This document shows, piece by piece, positions 32,604-42,282 of a DNA stretch of 43,373 nucleotides. Position 1 is the stretch's first letter; the number at the start of each line of letters is the position of its first letter. The position numbers and the translations under genes are program-made. Below the pieces are notes generated by a model that was not told the origin of the DNA, did no database searches, and saw nothing but the letters and a program-made list of their open reading frames with translations. Location: NCBI GenBank assembly GCA_949300615.1, contig CASGEW010000051.1, positions 1 to 43,373 on the forward strand. Reading direction: 5' to 3'. This DNA is from an uncultured Bacteroidales bacterium. GTDB taxonomy: Bacteria > Bacteroidota > Bacteroidia > Bacteroidales > CHK158-818.

Positions 32604-35536
32604 ATGAGAAATTTATTTTTACTGTTGTTCTGCTGTGTTTGCCTCTTCCCGGTTTCTGCCCGGACGCAAGTAAATCTATACCAAGCCGTCGATTCGGCAA
32701 AAATGAATGCATGGGTCGATTCTATATTCGATACCATGACCTTGGAAGAGCGCATCGGTCAGCTGTTTGTGTTGGGAGTGGATGTAAGCACCTCGCAAAA
32801 CAACAAAATCATTTTAAAGAACTATGTCGAAAATCTGAAAATAGGCGGTATTCTGTTTACCCATGGAACAGCCCGCGACCAAGCCGAACTTACCAATTAT
32901 GGGCAGTCGTTGGCCAAAGTCCCTTTGTTGATTACCCTCGACGGCGAGTGGGGCCTTTCCATGCGTTTGCGGGATACCCCCCGTTTCCCGATCAACATGA
33001 TGTTGGGAGCCATCGACGACGATAGCCTCATTTATCGATATGGCAAAGAGGTGGGGCGGGAGTGCCGGTTGATGGGTATCCATGTAAATTTTGCCCCGGT
33101 GATGGACGTAAACAGCAACCCGGATAATCCGGTGATCGGCAAGCGATCGTTCGGCGAAGAGGTAGAGCAGGTAACCCGCAAGGCCCTTTTGTATGCCAAA
33201 GGGTTGGAGAGCGAGGGCGTGATGTCGGTAGCCAAACATTTCCCGGGACATGGCGATACTTCGGACGATTCGCATAAAACCATGCCGGTGGTGACGCACG
33301 ACACCGCCCGGTTGAAATCGTGCGAGCTGTATCCCTTCAAACGGTTCATCGACGAGGGATTTTCGGGCGTCATGGTAGGGCATCTCTCCGTGCCGGCCCT
33401 CGATAGTGTAACCAAACGTCCGGCCTCCTTGTCGCCTCTGATTATCGACTCGCTTTTGCGCCGGCAAATGGGATTCGACGGGTTGGTCTTTACCGATGCC
33501 CTCGAAATGAAAGGCGTTGCCGATAACGAAGATATGGTGGTCAACGCCGTATTGGCCGGGAACGACATTCTTTTGAAGCCCGAAAACCCTTTGTCGCAAG
33601 TCAAATTGTTGATCAATGCCGTCAAATTGGGCATCGTACCGCAGCGGGTGATCGAAGACCGGTGTTTGCGGATTCTACCCGCAATATCACCGATCGGCTT
33701 CATACCGCCGATACCGAATACCTGAACCGCCGGCTTAACGAGAGTGCTGTAACGTTGCTCGAAAACAAGGGGGAGATATTGCCGCTCAAACAGTTGGCTG
33801 AACGAAAAATCGCCGTACTCTCCATCGGCGAGAACAGCGAAACCCCGTTTCAAAAGATGATAAAACAGTACGCTCCGGTTACCTGTTTTCTGATAGATTA
33901 CAAAACAACTACGGCAGCCAAGAAGCAGATACTTTCGCAGTTGGCCGAGTATAATACCGTTATTGTAGGGGTTCACTCTTCGCACAGCCGGTATGCCACA
34001 CTCATTGAGACGTTGGGCAAGGAGAAAAATGTTATTTTCTCTTTCTTTACACCACCTTATCATTTGCTGAATGTGCAGAAGGTAAAATTCAGCAACGCCG
34101 TTATCATGGCCTACGAGAATACCGACCTGGCCCAGGAGTATGCAGCTCAGGCCATTTTCGGAGGAATCGGCTTTAAAGGCAAGCTTCCGGTTACGTTAAA
34201 GGGCCTCTATGCCTTTGGGACGGGGTTGAATACCGAGGCAACCCGTTTGGGTTATACCGTCCCCGAAGAGGTGGGAATGAGTTCCGAAAAACTGAAAGAG
34301 ATCGACAAAATTGTTCAGGAGGCGCTCCAAGAACGGGCCTTCCCGGGATGCCAGGTGTTGATAGCCCGCAAAGGAAAAATCGTCTATAACAAGCCGTTCG
34401 GTTATTTCGATTATGCCGGGACCAAACCGGTAGAGAACAGCGATGTGTATGATTTGGCTTCGGTGACCAAAGCCACAGCCACCCTGCCGGCGGTGATGAA
34501 AATGGTAGATCAGGGGTTGATACAGGTCGATACTTTCCTGAGTACCTATATTCCCCAGATGAAAGGGACGGACAAAGAGAAGATAAAAGTAGCCGATGCC
34601 CTTTTCCACGAGTCGGGGATGATCCCCACGTTGGCTACGTACAACGTGGTAATTGATACAGCTTCCTATTCCGGGCCGCTGTTCCGCAACCAACAGGATG
34701 CGACCTATCGTTTGCAGGCCGATCGCCGGTTGTTCGCTAACAAAAACATCCGGATGCGCAAAGAGTTGATTTCGTCCGAGCCCAAGCCCGGTTATCCGCT
34801 AACCATTGCACAAAACATGTACGGCGTTGCCTCTTTGCCCGATACCTTGCTTAAAGCCATTATCGAAACCAAACTGGGTAAACCGAAAAAATACGTGTAC
34901 AGTTGCCTGAACTTCTCGTTGTTGAAAACAGCCGTACAAAACGTTTCGCATATGCCCATAGACAGTCTGGTCGAAAAATATTACTTTGCCCCGTTGGGAG
35001 CACAAACAACGATGTACCGGCCGTTGAGGCGTATCCCGGCCACGTCGATTGCTCCTACCGAGCACGACCATTTCATGCGCAACCAAATTTTGATAGGGTA
35101 TGTACACGATGAGATGTCTGCCTTTTGCGGAGGGGTCGAAGGAAATGCCGGCCTCTTCTCCTCGGCCAACGATTTGGCCAAATTGTTGCAACTATACCTG
35201 AACGAAGGCTCTTACGGTGGCGAACAGTATGTGAGCCAGAAGACAGCACACAGGTTCGTTACCCAGACCAGTACCGTCAGTCGCAGGGGATTGGGATTCG
35301 ATAAACCGGATAAAAAGAACGAAGACAAAAGTCCGGCATGTCCCGAGGCCTCGGGAAAAGCATACGGGCATTACGGTTATACCGGCACCGCTTTCTGGGT
35401 AGATCCGGCCAATGAAACCATTTATATCTTCCTGTGCAACCGGGTATATCCGAACCGTTGGAACAACAAGTTGTCCAGTCTCGATATCCGTACCCGGATA
35501 CATTCGGCCATGTATCAGGCTATCACCCAACCCTGA
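32604..35536 (+). pseudogene. GH3 / beta-lactamase-like fusion gene with a frame break
   Basis: The first frame (32604-33725) has a signal peptide (about 1-19) and a GH3 catalytic domain with NagZ-like motifs: VAKHFPGHGDTSDDSHKTMP and the nucleophile Asp in LVFTDALEMKGVA. The second frame (from about 33662) continues with the GH3 C-terminal domain. It ends with a serine beta-lactamase-like/esterase domain: SVTK in DLASVTKATATLP (SxxK), and YSCLNFSLLKTAV as the YxN-like segment. Such GH3-transpeptidase-like fusions are known in Bacteroidota. Between VIEDRC and STRNITDRL the usual linking helix is missing and the frame changes. The repeated GGTGT there would fit a short deletion. The fused product is broken unless this is an assembly error. 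Confidence 0.75.
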
Positions 35537-35689
35537 TGGCCGATAGAGCTCGCCGGACATGGATAGGTTGGGGACTGACCGCCCGAAACGTGTTGCTCGT
35601 TTTGTCGGAATATCCGTGCAATGAGACTCCTTGTCTGGTTGAAAAATCGAGTTGTTTCAGAAAAAAAGGAGAAATAAGACAAATAGAAC

Positions 35690-35697
35690 TATATTTG
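35690..35697 (+). promoter_or_regulatory. -7 box for the 31-residue microprotein
   Basis: TATATTTG, a perfect TAnnTTTG, 36 bases before the microprotein ATG. No matching -33 TTTG was found. Confidence 0.5.
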
Positions 35698-35732
35698 TAG
35701 AAGACAAACATATAAATCTAAAAAGACGTATT

Positions 35733-35828
35733 ATGAATCAGAAGATGGTTATTGTAACAGTTATCGTGCTCCTGTTGTTGATTGTCATTATCGGATTGGT
35801 TATGTTCGGTTCTTCCTTTGTGGCATAA
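35733..35828 (+). CDS. Single-span membrane microprotein, 31 residues
   Basis: The ORF reads MNQKMVIVTVIVLLLLIVIIG and then LVMFGSSFVA. One hydrophobic helix covers about residues 5-25, with a short Lys-containing head. It has its own -7 box and lies between the GH3 gene and the S46 peptidase gene, in the same orientation. No family is recognised. The strict hydrophobic pattern and promoter favour a real gene over chance, but no homology evidence is available. Confidence 0.5.
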   Translation: MNQKMVIVTVIVLLLLIVIIGLVMFGSSFVA

Positions 35829-35932
35829 GGCAAGACGTTTTTTTGAAAAATGGAGGAGTCTCTTTTGCGAAGGGAAAAGCGCAATAGGTCTGATTGGCTC
35901 CATCGAAACAGGATGTTAATATAAGAATAATT

Positions 35933-38137
35933 ATGGGTAGTACCGTATTCGATAGCCCCTCTTGGCGTAGAATTGTTTCGCTTGCCGTAGTATGGGGAGT
36001 ACTTTTATGGCTCTTGCCGTTCCGGGGGATGGCCGATGAGGGGATGTGGCTCTTGCCGTTGCTTAAAGAGCAGAACCTGGCGGCGATGCAGCGTGCCGGT
36101 TTGCAAATAGATATAGACTCCGTTTACAATGCCGACGGCGTTTCGCTTAAAGACGGCGTTGTCCTTTTTGGCGGAGGATGTACCGGCGAGCTGATCTCGT
36201 CAGAAGGGCTTGTATTGACCAATCACCATTGCGGGTATGCCTATATACAGCAACACAGCTCCGTTGAAAACGACCTGCTTACGAACGGTTTCTGGGCGAT
36301 GAGCCGCGAAGAGGAGTTGCCCAATCCCGGCCTGACCGTAACCTTTACCGAACGCATGGAAGATGTTACCGCTTATGTAAAAGAGGCCCTCGAAAAGGAT
36401 ACCACGGGCGACGAAACCCTTTACCTGTCGGCGAAATTCCTGAACGCCTTGGCCCGCGAGTATGTGGGGGGGGAGGCTTATCTGAACAGTCATCCCGGCA
36501 CCAAGGTAGAGATAAAACCCCTTTATGGCGGCAATGTATATTACCTGTATGTACAGAAGGTTTATTCCGATGTACGGTTGGTGGGAGCACCTCCCTCTTC
36601 CATCGGCAAGTTCGGTGCCGATACCGACAACTGGATGTGGCCCCGTCATACCGGCGATTTTTCGCTTTTCCGGATATATGCCGACCGCCAGGGCAATCCC
36701 GCCAAATACTCGCCCGACAATGTCCCGTTGCGTCCGCGCAAACATTTTACCCTTTCGTTGAAGGGAATTGCCGAAAACGATTTTGTCATGCTGATGGGTT
36801 TCCCCGGTCGTACCAATCACTTTTATACCCCTGCGGAGGTCATAGAGCGGCGCGACATTGAAAACAGCATCCGGGTAGAGGTGCGCGATGTCCGGCAGCA
36901 GATCATGCTCAAAGAGATGCTGTCAGACCCTCAGGTCCGTATCCAGTATGCTCGTAAATACGCTTCCTCTACCAATAGTTACAAAAGTTCCAAAGGGATG
37001 AACAAGATGATCGAGATGCAGCAGTTGGAAGCGTTGAAGCGCCGCCAATGCGACTCGGTGTTGCAATGGGCCTCGGCCAACGGACGGGCGGATGTAGCAC
37101 AAGCCGTCGCCCTGATAGACAGCCTTACGGCCAAACAGGCCCCGTGGAAGAGGCGGCAATCTTATTTGCGCGAGGCGTTGCAGACCGGTATCGAATTCAG
37201 TGGTGTGCGCTACGACTATGCCAAGCTGGATTCTGCCCTGCAAAAGGGGAACAAAGACTCTATTCGGGCAGAGCTTCCGGCGTTGGAGAAGGCCTATCGT
37301 GCCTTTGCCGACAAGGACTATTCCGCCGCTGTCGATAAAAAAATAGCAAAGGCGATGTGGCGACTCTATCTGGAACGGATAGCCGAAAAAGAGCGTCCCG
37401 AATGGTTGCAGAAGATGGCTCGTAAATACAAAGATACCGATGCATATATAGACCATATCTTCGACCGGTCCATTTTCGGCTCTGCACAGAATCTGGAATC
37501 CTTTCTGAAAAGTCCCTCCCGCAGCAAGTTGGCAGAAGACCCCATGTTTCTCTTTGCCCGGGCCGTGGCCGAGGAGCAAAAAGCCGTAACAGGTGTACTT
37601 GACCGCTATGTCAAAACCCTACAACAGGCACAACGTACCTACATAGAGGCCATTCAGGAGATGAGTGCCGGTCGGCCTATCTATCCCGATGCCAACCTGA
37701 CGCTGCGCTTGTCGTACGGAAATGTCAAAGGGTTGGAGCCGGCAGACGGTATAGCTTACCTGTATTATACCACCTTGGATGGGGTGATGGAAAAAGAGGA
37801 TGCCGACAACTGGGAATTTGTTGTCCCGGACAGGCTCAAAGAGGCGTATCGGCAGAAAGCCTTCGGCGTATATGCCCGTCCCGACGGTAAAATGCCGGTC
37901 TGTTTCATTGCCAATACCCATACTACGGGAGGTAACTCCGGCAGTCCCATTCTCAATGCCCGGGGCGAACTGGTCGGTACCGGTTTCGATCGTAACTGGG
38001 AAGGCATTAGTGGCGACATACAATACAATCCTGCCTTTCAGCGCACCATCTGCGTGGATATCCGATATACGCTTTTTATCATCGATCGGATTGCCGGAGC
38101 CGGACACCTGCTCAAAGAGATGGACATTGTGTATTAG
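35933..38137 (+). CDS. S46 family dipeptidyl-peptidase (DPP11-like)
   Basis: 734 residues from the ATG at 35933; an upstream TTG-led frame adds 13 residues with no signal character. The signal peptide ends about FRGMA. The chymotrypsin-like fold with helical insert has catalytic His in LTNHHCGYA (98-99) and Ser669 in TGGNSGSPILN. The helical domain lies at about 280-560. After the Ser comes GFDRNWEGISGD. The Arg at 687 sits where DPP11 enzymes have the Arg that selects Asp/Glu at P1, while DPP7 has Gly, so acidic dipeptide release is likely. Such periplasmic enzymes feed on peptides in asaccharolytic or protein-using Bacteroidota. Confidence 0.88.
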   Translation: MGSTVFDSPSWRRIVSLAVVWGVLLWLLPFRGMADEGMWLLPLLKEQNLAAMQRAGLQIDIDSVYNADGVSLKDGVVLFGGGCTGELISSEGLVLTNHHCGYAYIQQHSSVENDLLTNGFWAMSREEELPNPGLTVTFTERMEDVTAYVKEALEKDTTGDETLYLSAKFLNALAREYVGGEAYLNSHPGTKVEIKPLYGGNVYYLYVQKVYSDVRLVGAPPSSIGKFGADTDNWMWPRHTGDFSLFRIYADRQGNPAKYSPDNVPLRPRKHFTLSLKGIAENDFVMLMGFPGRTNHFYTPAEVIERRDIENSIRVEVRDVRQQIMLKEMLSDPQVRIQYARKYASSTNSYKSSKGMNKMIEMQQLEALKRRQCDSVLQWASANGRADVAQAVALIDSLTAKQAPWKRRQSYLREALQTGIEFSGVRYDYAKLDSALQKGNKDSIRAELPALEKAYRAFADKDYSAAVDKKIAKAMWRLYLERIAEKERPEWLQKMARKYKDTDAYIDHIFDRSIFGSAQNLESFLKSPSRSKLAEDPMFLFARAVAEEQKAVTGVLDRYVKTLQQAQRTYIEAIQEMSAGRPIYPDANLTLRLSYGNVKGLEPADGIAYLYYTTLDGVMEKEDADNWEFVVPDRLKEAYRQKAFGVYARPDGKMPVCFIANTHTTGGNSGSPILNARGELVGTGFDRNWEGISGDIQYNPAFQRTICVDIRYTLFIIDRIAGAGHLLKEMDIVY

Positions 38138-38859
38138 TCTGCTGTCCGGTTTGAGAATTTTGATGATAAAGGTTTGATTTCCTGGTATTTATTGGTGATA
38201 AATGCTGTCAATATGGGGAACATGCACATCCCCAGTACGGCCAGCATGACCGACAGGATACGGCCTGTGGAGGTAACCGGGTTTACCTCCGATCCTACGG
38301 TGGTTACATCCATGCTTGCCCACCACAAAGCGTCCCAATAGTTTGATACGGCGCTGTTTACCTTGCTTTCGATGGCATAAAACAGGAGGCTCGAAAAGTA
38401 GGTAATGGCGATGAGGATAATCAGGTACGAAACAAACAGGTTGGTCAATCGGCTCGATGTAATCCAGCTGACTACCACCACCAGTCCGTACCCTCCCCGA
38501 AGCAACAGGATGACGTGCAGGAAGTAGTAGCGCATATCCGAGATGGGGATATGGTAGTATTCGAGGATGTTCAGGTAGGGAATCGATATAATGAAAAACA
38601 GGATGTTGGTCAACAGGTAGTGGAGCTTGTCGTGGTGCAGGAAAAGCCTCAGGAAGAAATCGGTTAGGAAACAGATACATATCCAGAACTGGATGTTCAG
38701 CAGCAAGGGGCTGCGGGCATATTGTTGCGGATAGAGTATTTGCAACGAAAGAATGACTGTTATCAGGATACAGCCTATTAATACCAGGATGTTCAACCAT
38801 CCCACTGACCAGCGTAAGAACCGGTTCTCCCTTTTTTCGTTGTTTGAGGTAACGTTCAT
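38134..38859 (-). CDS. Voltage-gated-type ion channel (potassium channel superfamily)
   Basis: The 241-residue inner-membrane protein has six helices. The fourth segment carries HVILLLRGGYGLVVVVSWITSSRL with few positive charges. The pore loop DALWWASMDVTTVGSE (filter TTVGSE at 186-191) precedes a last helix MLAVLGMCMFPILTAF. The filter has Ser-Glu where TVGYG channels have Tyr-Gly, so strict K+ selectivity is doubtful. It is convergent with the S46 gene, with stops sharing TTAG (38134-38137). Confidence 0.8.
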   Translation of the reverse strand: MNVTSNNEKRENRFLRWSVGWLNILVLIGCILITVILSLQILYPQQYARSPLLLNIQFWICICFLTDFFLRLFLHHDKLHYLLTNILFFIISIPYLNILEYYHIPISDMRYYFLHVILLLRGGYGLVVVVSWITSSRLTNLFVSYLIILIAITYFSSLLFYAIESKVNSAVSNYWDALWWASMDVTTVGSEVNPVTSTGRILSVMLAVLGMCMFPILTAFITNKYQEIKPLSSKFSNRTAD

Positions 38860-38963
38860 TGGATACGATTTTGGGTTTTCAATATAACCGTTTGAAGCCT
38901 GAGATTGTTTGTATCCGGTTTGAAAACGTTTGCGAAACGAGGGGGGATAGTAAGGAAATAAAA

Positions 38964-38995
38964 AAAGCGGGTTCTGATTTAGCAGAACCCGCTTT
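38964..38995 (-). terminator. Terminator of rpsA
   Basis: AAAGCGGGTTCTG (38964-38976), loop ATTTAG, CAGAACCCGCTTT (38983-38995). A perfect 13-bp stem with a T-run on the minus strand, 22 bases after the stop. Confidence 0.9.
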
Positions 38996-39017
38996 ACATA
39001 TAAAGCGTTGAAAATTT

Positions 39018-40805
39018 TTATTTCTTTTCAGCTTCCAATTTTTCTTTCAAGGCAGCCAGTTCTTCGATATCGCCCAATGTCGTTTTTTCTACGTTGCTGG
39101 CCGGCATTTCAACGCTATCTTCTTTCTTGGCCTTTCTGGCTTTTTTAGCCATTTCTTTCTTTTCTTGTTTAGCTTCGTCTTCAAAGATGCGGCTGTGAGA
39201 GAGGATAATGCGTTTAGAATCTTTGTTGAATTCGAGTACCTTGAACGGCAGTTTTTCTTCCACTTGGGCCTGAGTGCCGTCTTCTTTTACCAGATGTTTC
39301 GGAGTAGCGAACCCTTCTACGCCGTAAGGCAAAGCGATAACGGCTCCCTTATCGAGCATTTGGATAATCGTACCTTCGTGGATAGAATCTACGGTAAATA
39401 CCGTTTCAAATACATCCCACGGGTTTTCTTCGAGTTGTTTGTGTCCGAGGCTCAGACGACGGTTTTCCTTGTCGATTTCCAATACCTGTACTTCGATTTC
39501 GGCACCGATCTGGGTAAATTCTGACGGGTGTTTGATTTTCTTCGTCCAAGAGAGGTCGGAGATGTGGATCAAACCGTCCACGCCTTCTTCGATTTCAACG
39601 AATACGCCGAAATTGGTGAAGTTGCGAACTTTGGCCGTGTGGCGTGATCCGACAGCATATTTGGTTTCGATGTTTTCCCACGGGTCAGCTTTGAGTTGTT
39701 TGATACCCAGCGACATCTTGCGTTCTTCGCGGTCGAGGGTCAGTACAACGGCTTCCACTTCGTCGCCCACTTTCATAAAGTCTTGTGCGCTGCGCAGGTG
39801 TTGAGACCAAGACATTTCAGATACGTGTATCAACCCTTCTACGCCCGGAGCGATTTCGATAAATGCACCGTAGTCGGCCATCACGACAACTTTACCTTTC
39901 ACTTTGTCGCCTACTTTGAGGTCTGCGCTCAATGCATCCCACGGATGAGGAGTAAGCTGCTTCAACCCGAGAGCGATACGTTTCTTTTCGTCGTCGAAGT
40001 CGAGGATAACCACGTTGAGTTTCTGATCCAGCGAAACCACTTCTTCGGGGTGGCTTACGCGTCCCCAAGAGAGGTCGGTGATGTGGATCAAACCATCTAC
40101 GCCGCCCAGGTCGATGAATACACCGTAAGAGGTAATGTTCTTGACAGTACCTTCCAATACCTGACCTTTTTCGAGTTTGGCGATGATATCTTTTTTCTGT
40201 TGTTCCAGTTCAGCTTCGATAAGCGCTTTGTGTGAAACAACTACATTCTTGAATTCCTGATTGATTTTAACGACCTTGAATTCCATCGTTTTGCCAACGA
40301 ATACATCGTAATCGCGGATCGGTTTAACGTCGATTTGAGAACCGGGCAAGAATGCTTCGATACCGAATACATCGACAATCATACCGCCTTTCGTACGGCA
40401 TTTGATAAATCCTTTGATGATTTCGTCGTTTTCGAGAGCCGAATTAACGCGATCCCAAGAGCGGGTTGCGCGGGCTTTCTTGTGAGAAAGAACCAACTGT
40501 CCTTTTTTGTCTTCTTGGTTTTCAATGTAAACCTCTACTTTGTCGCCAACTTTCAAGTCCGGGTTGTAACGGAATTCGTTCATAGAGATAACGCCGTCTG
40601 ATTTGTAGCCGATGTTTACCACTACTTCTCTCTTGTTCATGGCGATTACAGTACCTTCTGTCACGTCTTTGTCTTTAACGGTGTTTAAAGACTGGTCATA
40701 CGTGTTTACCAGTTCTTCGTAACTTTTTTCACGTTGAACGTCGCCTTTTTCAAAGGCATCCCAGTCGAAATTTTCAACTGCGGTTGTTTTTACTTCTTTT
40801 TCCAT
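39018..40805 (-). CDS. rpsA: Ribosomal protein S1
   Basis: The 595-residue protein has six S1 (OB-fold) repeats, starting near VTEGTVIAMNKREVVVNIGY, IIKGFIKCRTKGGMIVDVFG, VLEGTVKNITSYGVFIDLGG, KVKGKVVVMADYGAFIEIAP, HTAKVRNFTNFGVFVEIEEG and HEGTIIQMLDKGAVIALPYG. A Lys/Glu-rich C-terminal tail begins about 530. It recruits mRNA to the 30S subunit, which matters in a phylum with poor Shine-Dalgarno sequences. It is monocistronic; TATCTTTG (40872-40879, minus) gives a 60-70 base leader where autoregulation could act. Confidence 0.95.
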   Translation of the reverse strand: MEKEVKTTAVENFDWDAFEKGDVQREKSYEELVNTYDQSLNTVKDKDVTEGTVIAMNKREVVVNIGYKSDGVISMNEFRYNPDLKVGDKVEVYIENQEDKKGQLVLSHKKARATRSWDRVNSALENDEIIKGFIKCRTKGGMIVDVFGIEAFLPGSQIDVKPIRDYDVFVGKTMEFKVVKINQEFKNVVVSHKALIEAELEQQKKDIIAKLEKGQVLEGTVKNITSYGVFIDLGGVDGLIHITDLSWGRVSHPEEVVSLDQKLNVVILDFDDEKKRIALGLKQLTPHPWDALSADLKVGDKVKGKVVVMADYGAFIEIAPGVEGLIHVSEMSWSQHLRSAQDFMKVGDEVEAVVLTLDREERKMSLGIKQLKADPWENIETKYAVGSRHTAKVRNFTNFGVFVEIEEGVDGLIHISDLSWTKKIKHPSEFTQIGAEIEVQVLEIDKENRRLSLGHKQLEENPWDVFETVFTVDSIHEGTIIQMLDKGAVIALPYGVEGFATPKHLVKEDGTQAQVEEKLPFKVLEFNKDSKRIILSHSRIFEDEAKQEKKEMAKKARKAKKEDSVEMPASNVEKTTLGDIEELAALKEKLEAEKK

Positions 40806-40871
40806 TAATAATTAAATATCAGTTTCTCAATTAATAAGTTAGACATTATGTGGTCTCTTGAAAAATCGGGG

Positions 40872-40879
40872 CAAAGATA
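40872..40879 (-). promoter_or_regulatory. -7 box for rpsA
   Basis: Minus-strand TATCTTTG, a perfect consensus match. No convincing -33 box. Confidence 0.5.
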
Positions 40880-41046
40880 TGAAATATTTTTTACTGTCGG
40901 TATATCTTGCGGGTGATTTTTCTGTCAGAGGTGCGATAAATCTTTGGGGCGGCATAGACCGGGAGCGAATGTTCGGCAAAGGTTGTCAACGGCCTTTATG
41001 TTTCGGTATAATTTGGTAAATTTGGAGAAACTAAAAATACGTTTGT

Positions 41047-41442
41047 ATGGAAAACCGAATTACTCCCGATTGCATCACCGCATTGCATCCCGGCCAGATA
41101 TTTGTTTTTGGCAGTAACCTGCAAGGGTTTCATGGCGGCGGAGCCGCCCGTTTGGCGCTCGACAAGTGGGACGCCGTGTGGGGGCAGGGCGTAGGGCTTC
41201 AAGGCAGCACCTATGCAATCCCCACCATGCAGGGAGGCGTAGAGACCATCCGTCCGTATGTGGATGATTTTATCCGTTTTGCCGGGAACCACCCGGAGAT
41301 GACCTTTCTGGTAACCGAAATCGGTTGCGGCATTGCCGGCTTTACCCCGGCCCAGATAGCGCCGCTGTTTGCGGCTGCCCTCCCGGTGGAGAATATCTGT
41401 TTGCCCAAACGTTTCTGGACCGTGCTAATAAGGAGGAGTTGA
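41047..41442 (+). CDS. A1S_2505-like protein (macro-domain-like, phage-associated family)
   Basis: The 131-residue protein has IFVFGSNLQGFHGGGAARLA near the start and VTEIGCGIAGFTPAQIAPLF later, typical of a small family often annotated as phage non-structural proteins. The glycine pattern recalls the ADP-ribose-binding loops of macro domains (FGSNxxGxHGxGAA, then GxGxAG). It ends LPKRFWTVLIRRS, where relatives end in LPxxFW plus a few residues, so it is complete. TAAATTTG (41017-41024) may be its -7 box. The role is unknown; ADP-ribose metabolism is only an inference from the loops. Confidence 0.72.
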   Translation: MENRITPDCITALHPGQIFVFGSNLQGFHGGGAARLALDKWDAVWGQGVGLQGSTYAIPTMQGGVETIRPYVDDFIRFAGNHPEMTFLVTEIGCGIAGFTPAQIAPLFAAALPVENICLPKRFWTVLIRRS

Positions 41443-41753
41443 AGTTGTAGGTAGGGATAGGAACATAATTCTATGATCTTTGCAGTATTGTTTTGATGAA
41501 ATAACAGATTTATCGAGTATATTATATTGTTAAAAAATAGAATAGAGAAACGTTCTTTATATAAAATTGCTATTTTTGTAGCAAAATATACAGTTTGATA
41601 GCGATTGAATTGTATAAATTTATTAGAAAATAGAAGCGTTTAAGATATTATCCTACTGTGAAAATCTCTACACTTTTACAATGTACAAGGATAATGGACA
41701 AAACGCTCACGTCCGTGTTATATATCTATATTAATGTGGAAAATATTTCATTG

Positions 41754-41833
41754 GCGTGGGCTATTGTTTATTACTTGTACAAGGCAGTAGAGAGCCTCAC
41801 AGTAGTGATATTCAATAGTTCCCACGCTTTTTT
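41754..41833 (+). ncRNA. Structured small RNA candidate, 6S-like
   Basis: GCGTGGGCTATTG (41754-41766) pairs with CAATAG-TT-CCCACGC (41813-41827), a 13-bp closing stem with a two-base bulge, followed by T6 (41828-41833). Inside is a large open region with an ATTACT/AGTGAT stem (41770-41775, 41804-41809) and a small AGGC/GCCT hairpin (41782-41785, 41794-41797). A long rod with a central bubble ending in a U-run is the architecture of 6S RNA, and a Bacteroidota form is known. No ORF fits here. It could alternatively be only an elaborate terminator. Confidence 0.45.
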
Positions 41834-41884
41834 ATGTTTGATTAATTGCTTTGTAGGGAGCTAAAAGCAAAGAATAATATCATT

Positions 41885-42271
41885 ATGAAATGGAAATGGA
41901 TAATAACAGGAATGTTGTTGATTGGTTTCACTTTTTCGTGTAAAAGTTATCAATATGGGGCGGGGGAGGAGAACGTGCAGAAAAGTAATTTAACGATGGG
42001 CGTTGTGAAATCAAAAATAGAAAAAGGGACAACAACACAAGAAGAAATACTAAAAATATTTGGTTCTCCCAACATTATAACCAAAAACAGGTCTGACAAT
42101 GAAGTGTGGAGTTATAACAAAATGAGTGTAGCTCGTAAGGAGGGAGAAACCTTTTTTGTTTTTGGACAGAAAGCATCATCCAGTACTACAAATCAATCAT
42201 TTGATTTGATCATTATTTTTAATGAAGAAGATGTCGTGATAGATTATTCAGTAATATCAACTGCTTTTTAA
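41885..42271 (+). CDS. Small lipoprotein, BamE/SmpA-like
   Basis: 128 residues from the ATG at 41885. The frame can be read back to 41846, but residues before this Met are not signal-like. The lipoprotein signal ends GFTFSCKSY. A short conserved turn, KIEKGTTTQEEILKIFGSPNIITKN, followed by VWSYNKM, matches the SmpA/OmlA (BamE-like) pattern in which KG-T-x-E-x-x-x-x-G-P-P begins the fold. It is not necessarily the true BamE subunit; several such lipoproteins exist per genome. Strongly AT-rich, as is the next gene. Confidence 0.7.
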   Translation: MKWKWIITGMLLIGFTFSCKSYQYGAGEENVQKSNLTMGVVKSKIEKGTTTQEEILKIFGSPNIITKNRSDNEVWSYNKMSVARKEGETFFVFGQKASSSTTNQSFDLIIIFNEEDVVIDYSVISTAF

Positions 42272-42282
42272 TTTTTTTGAAA

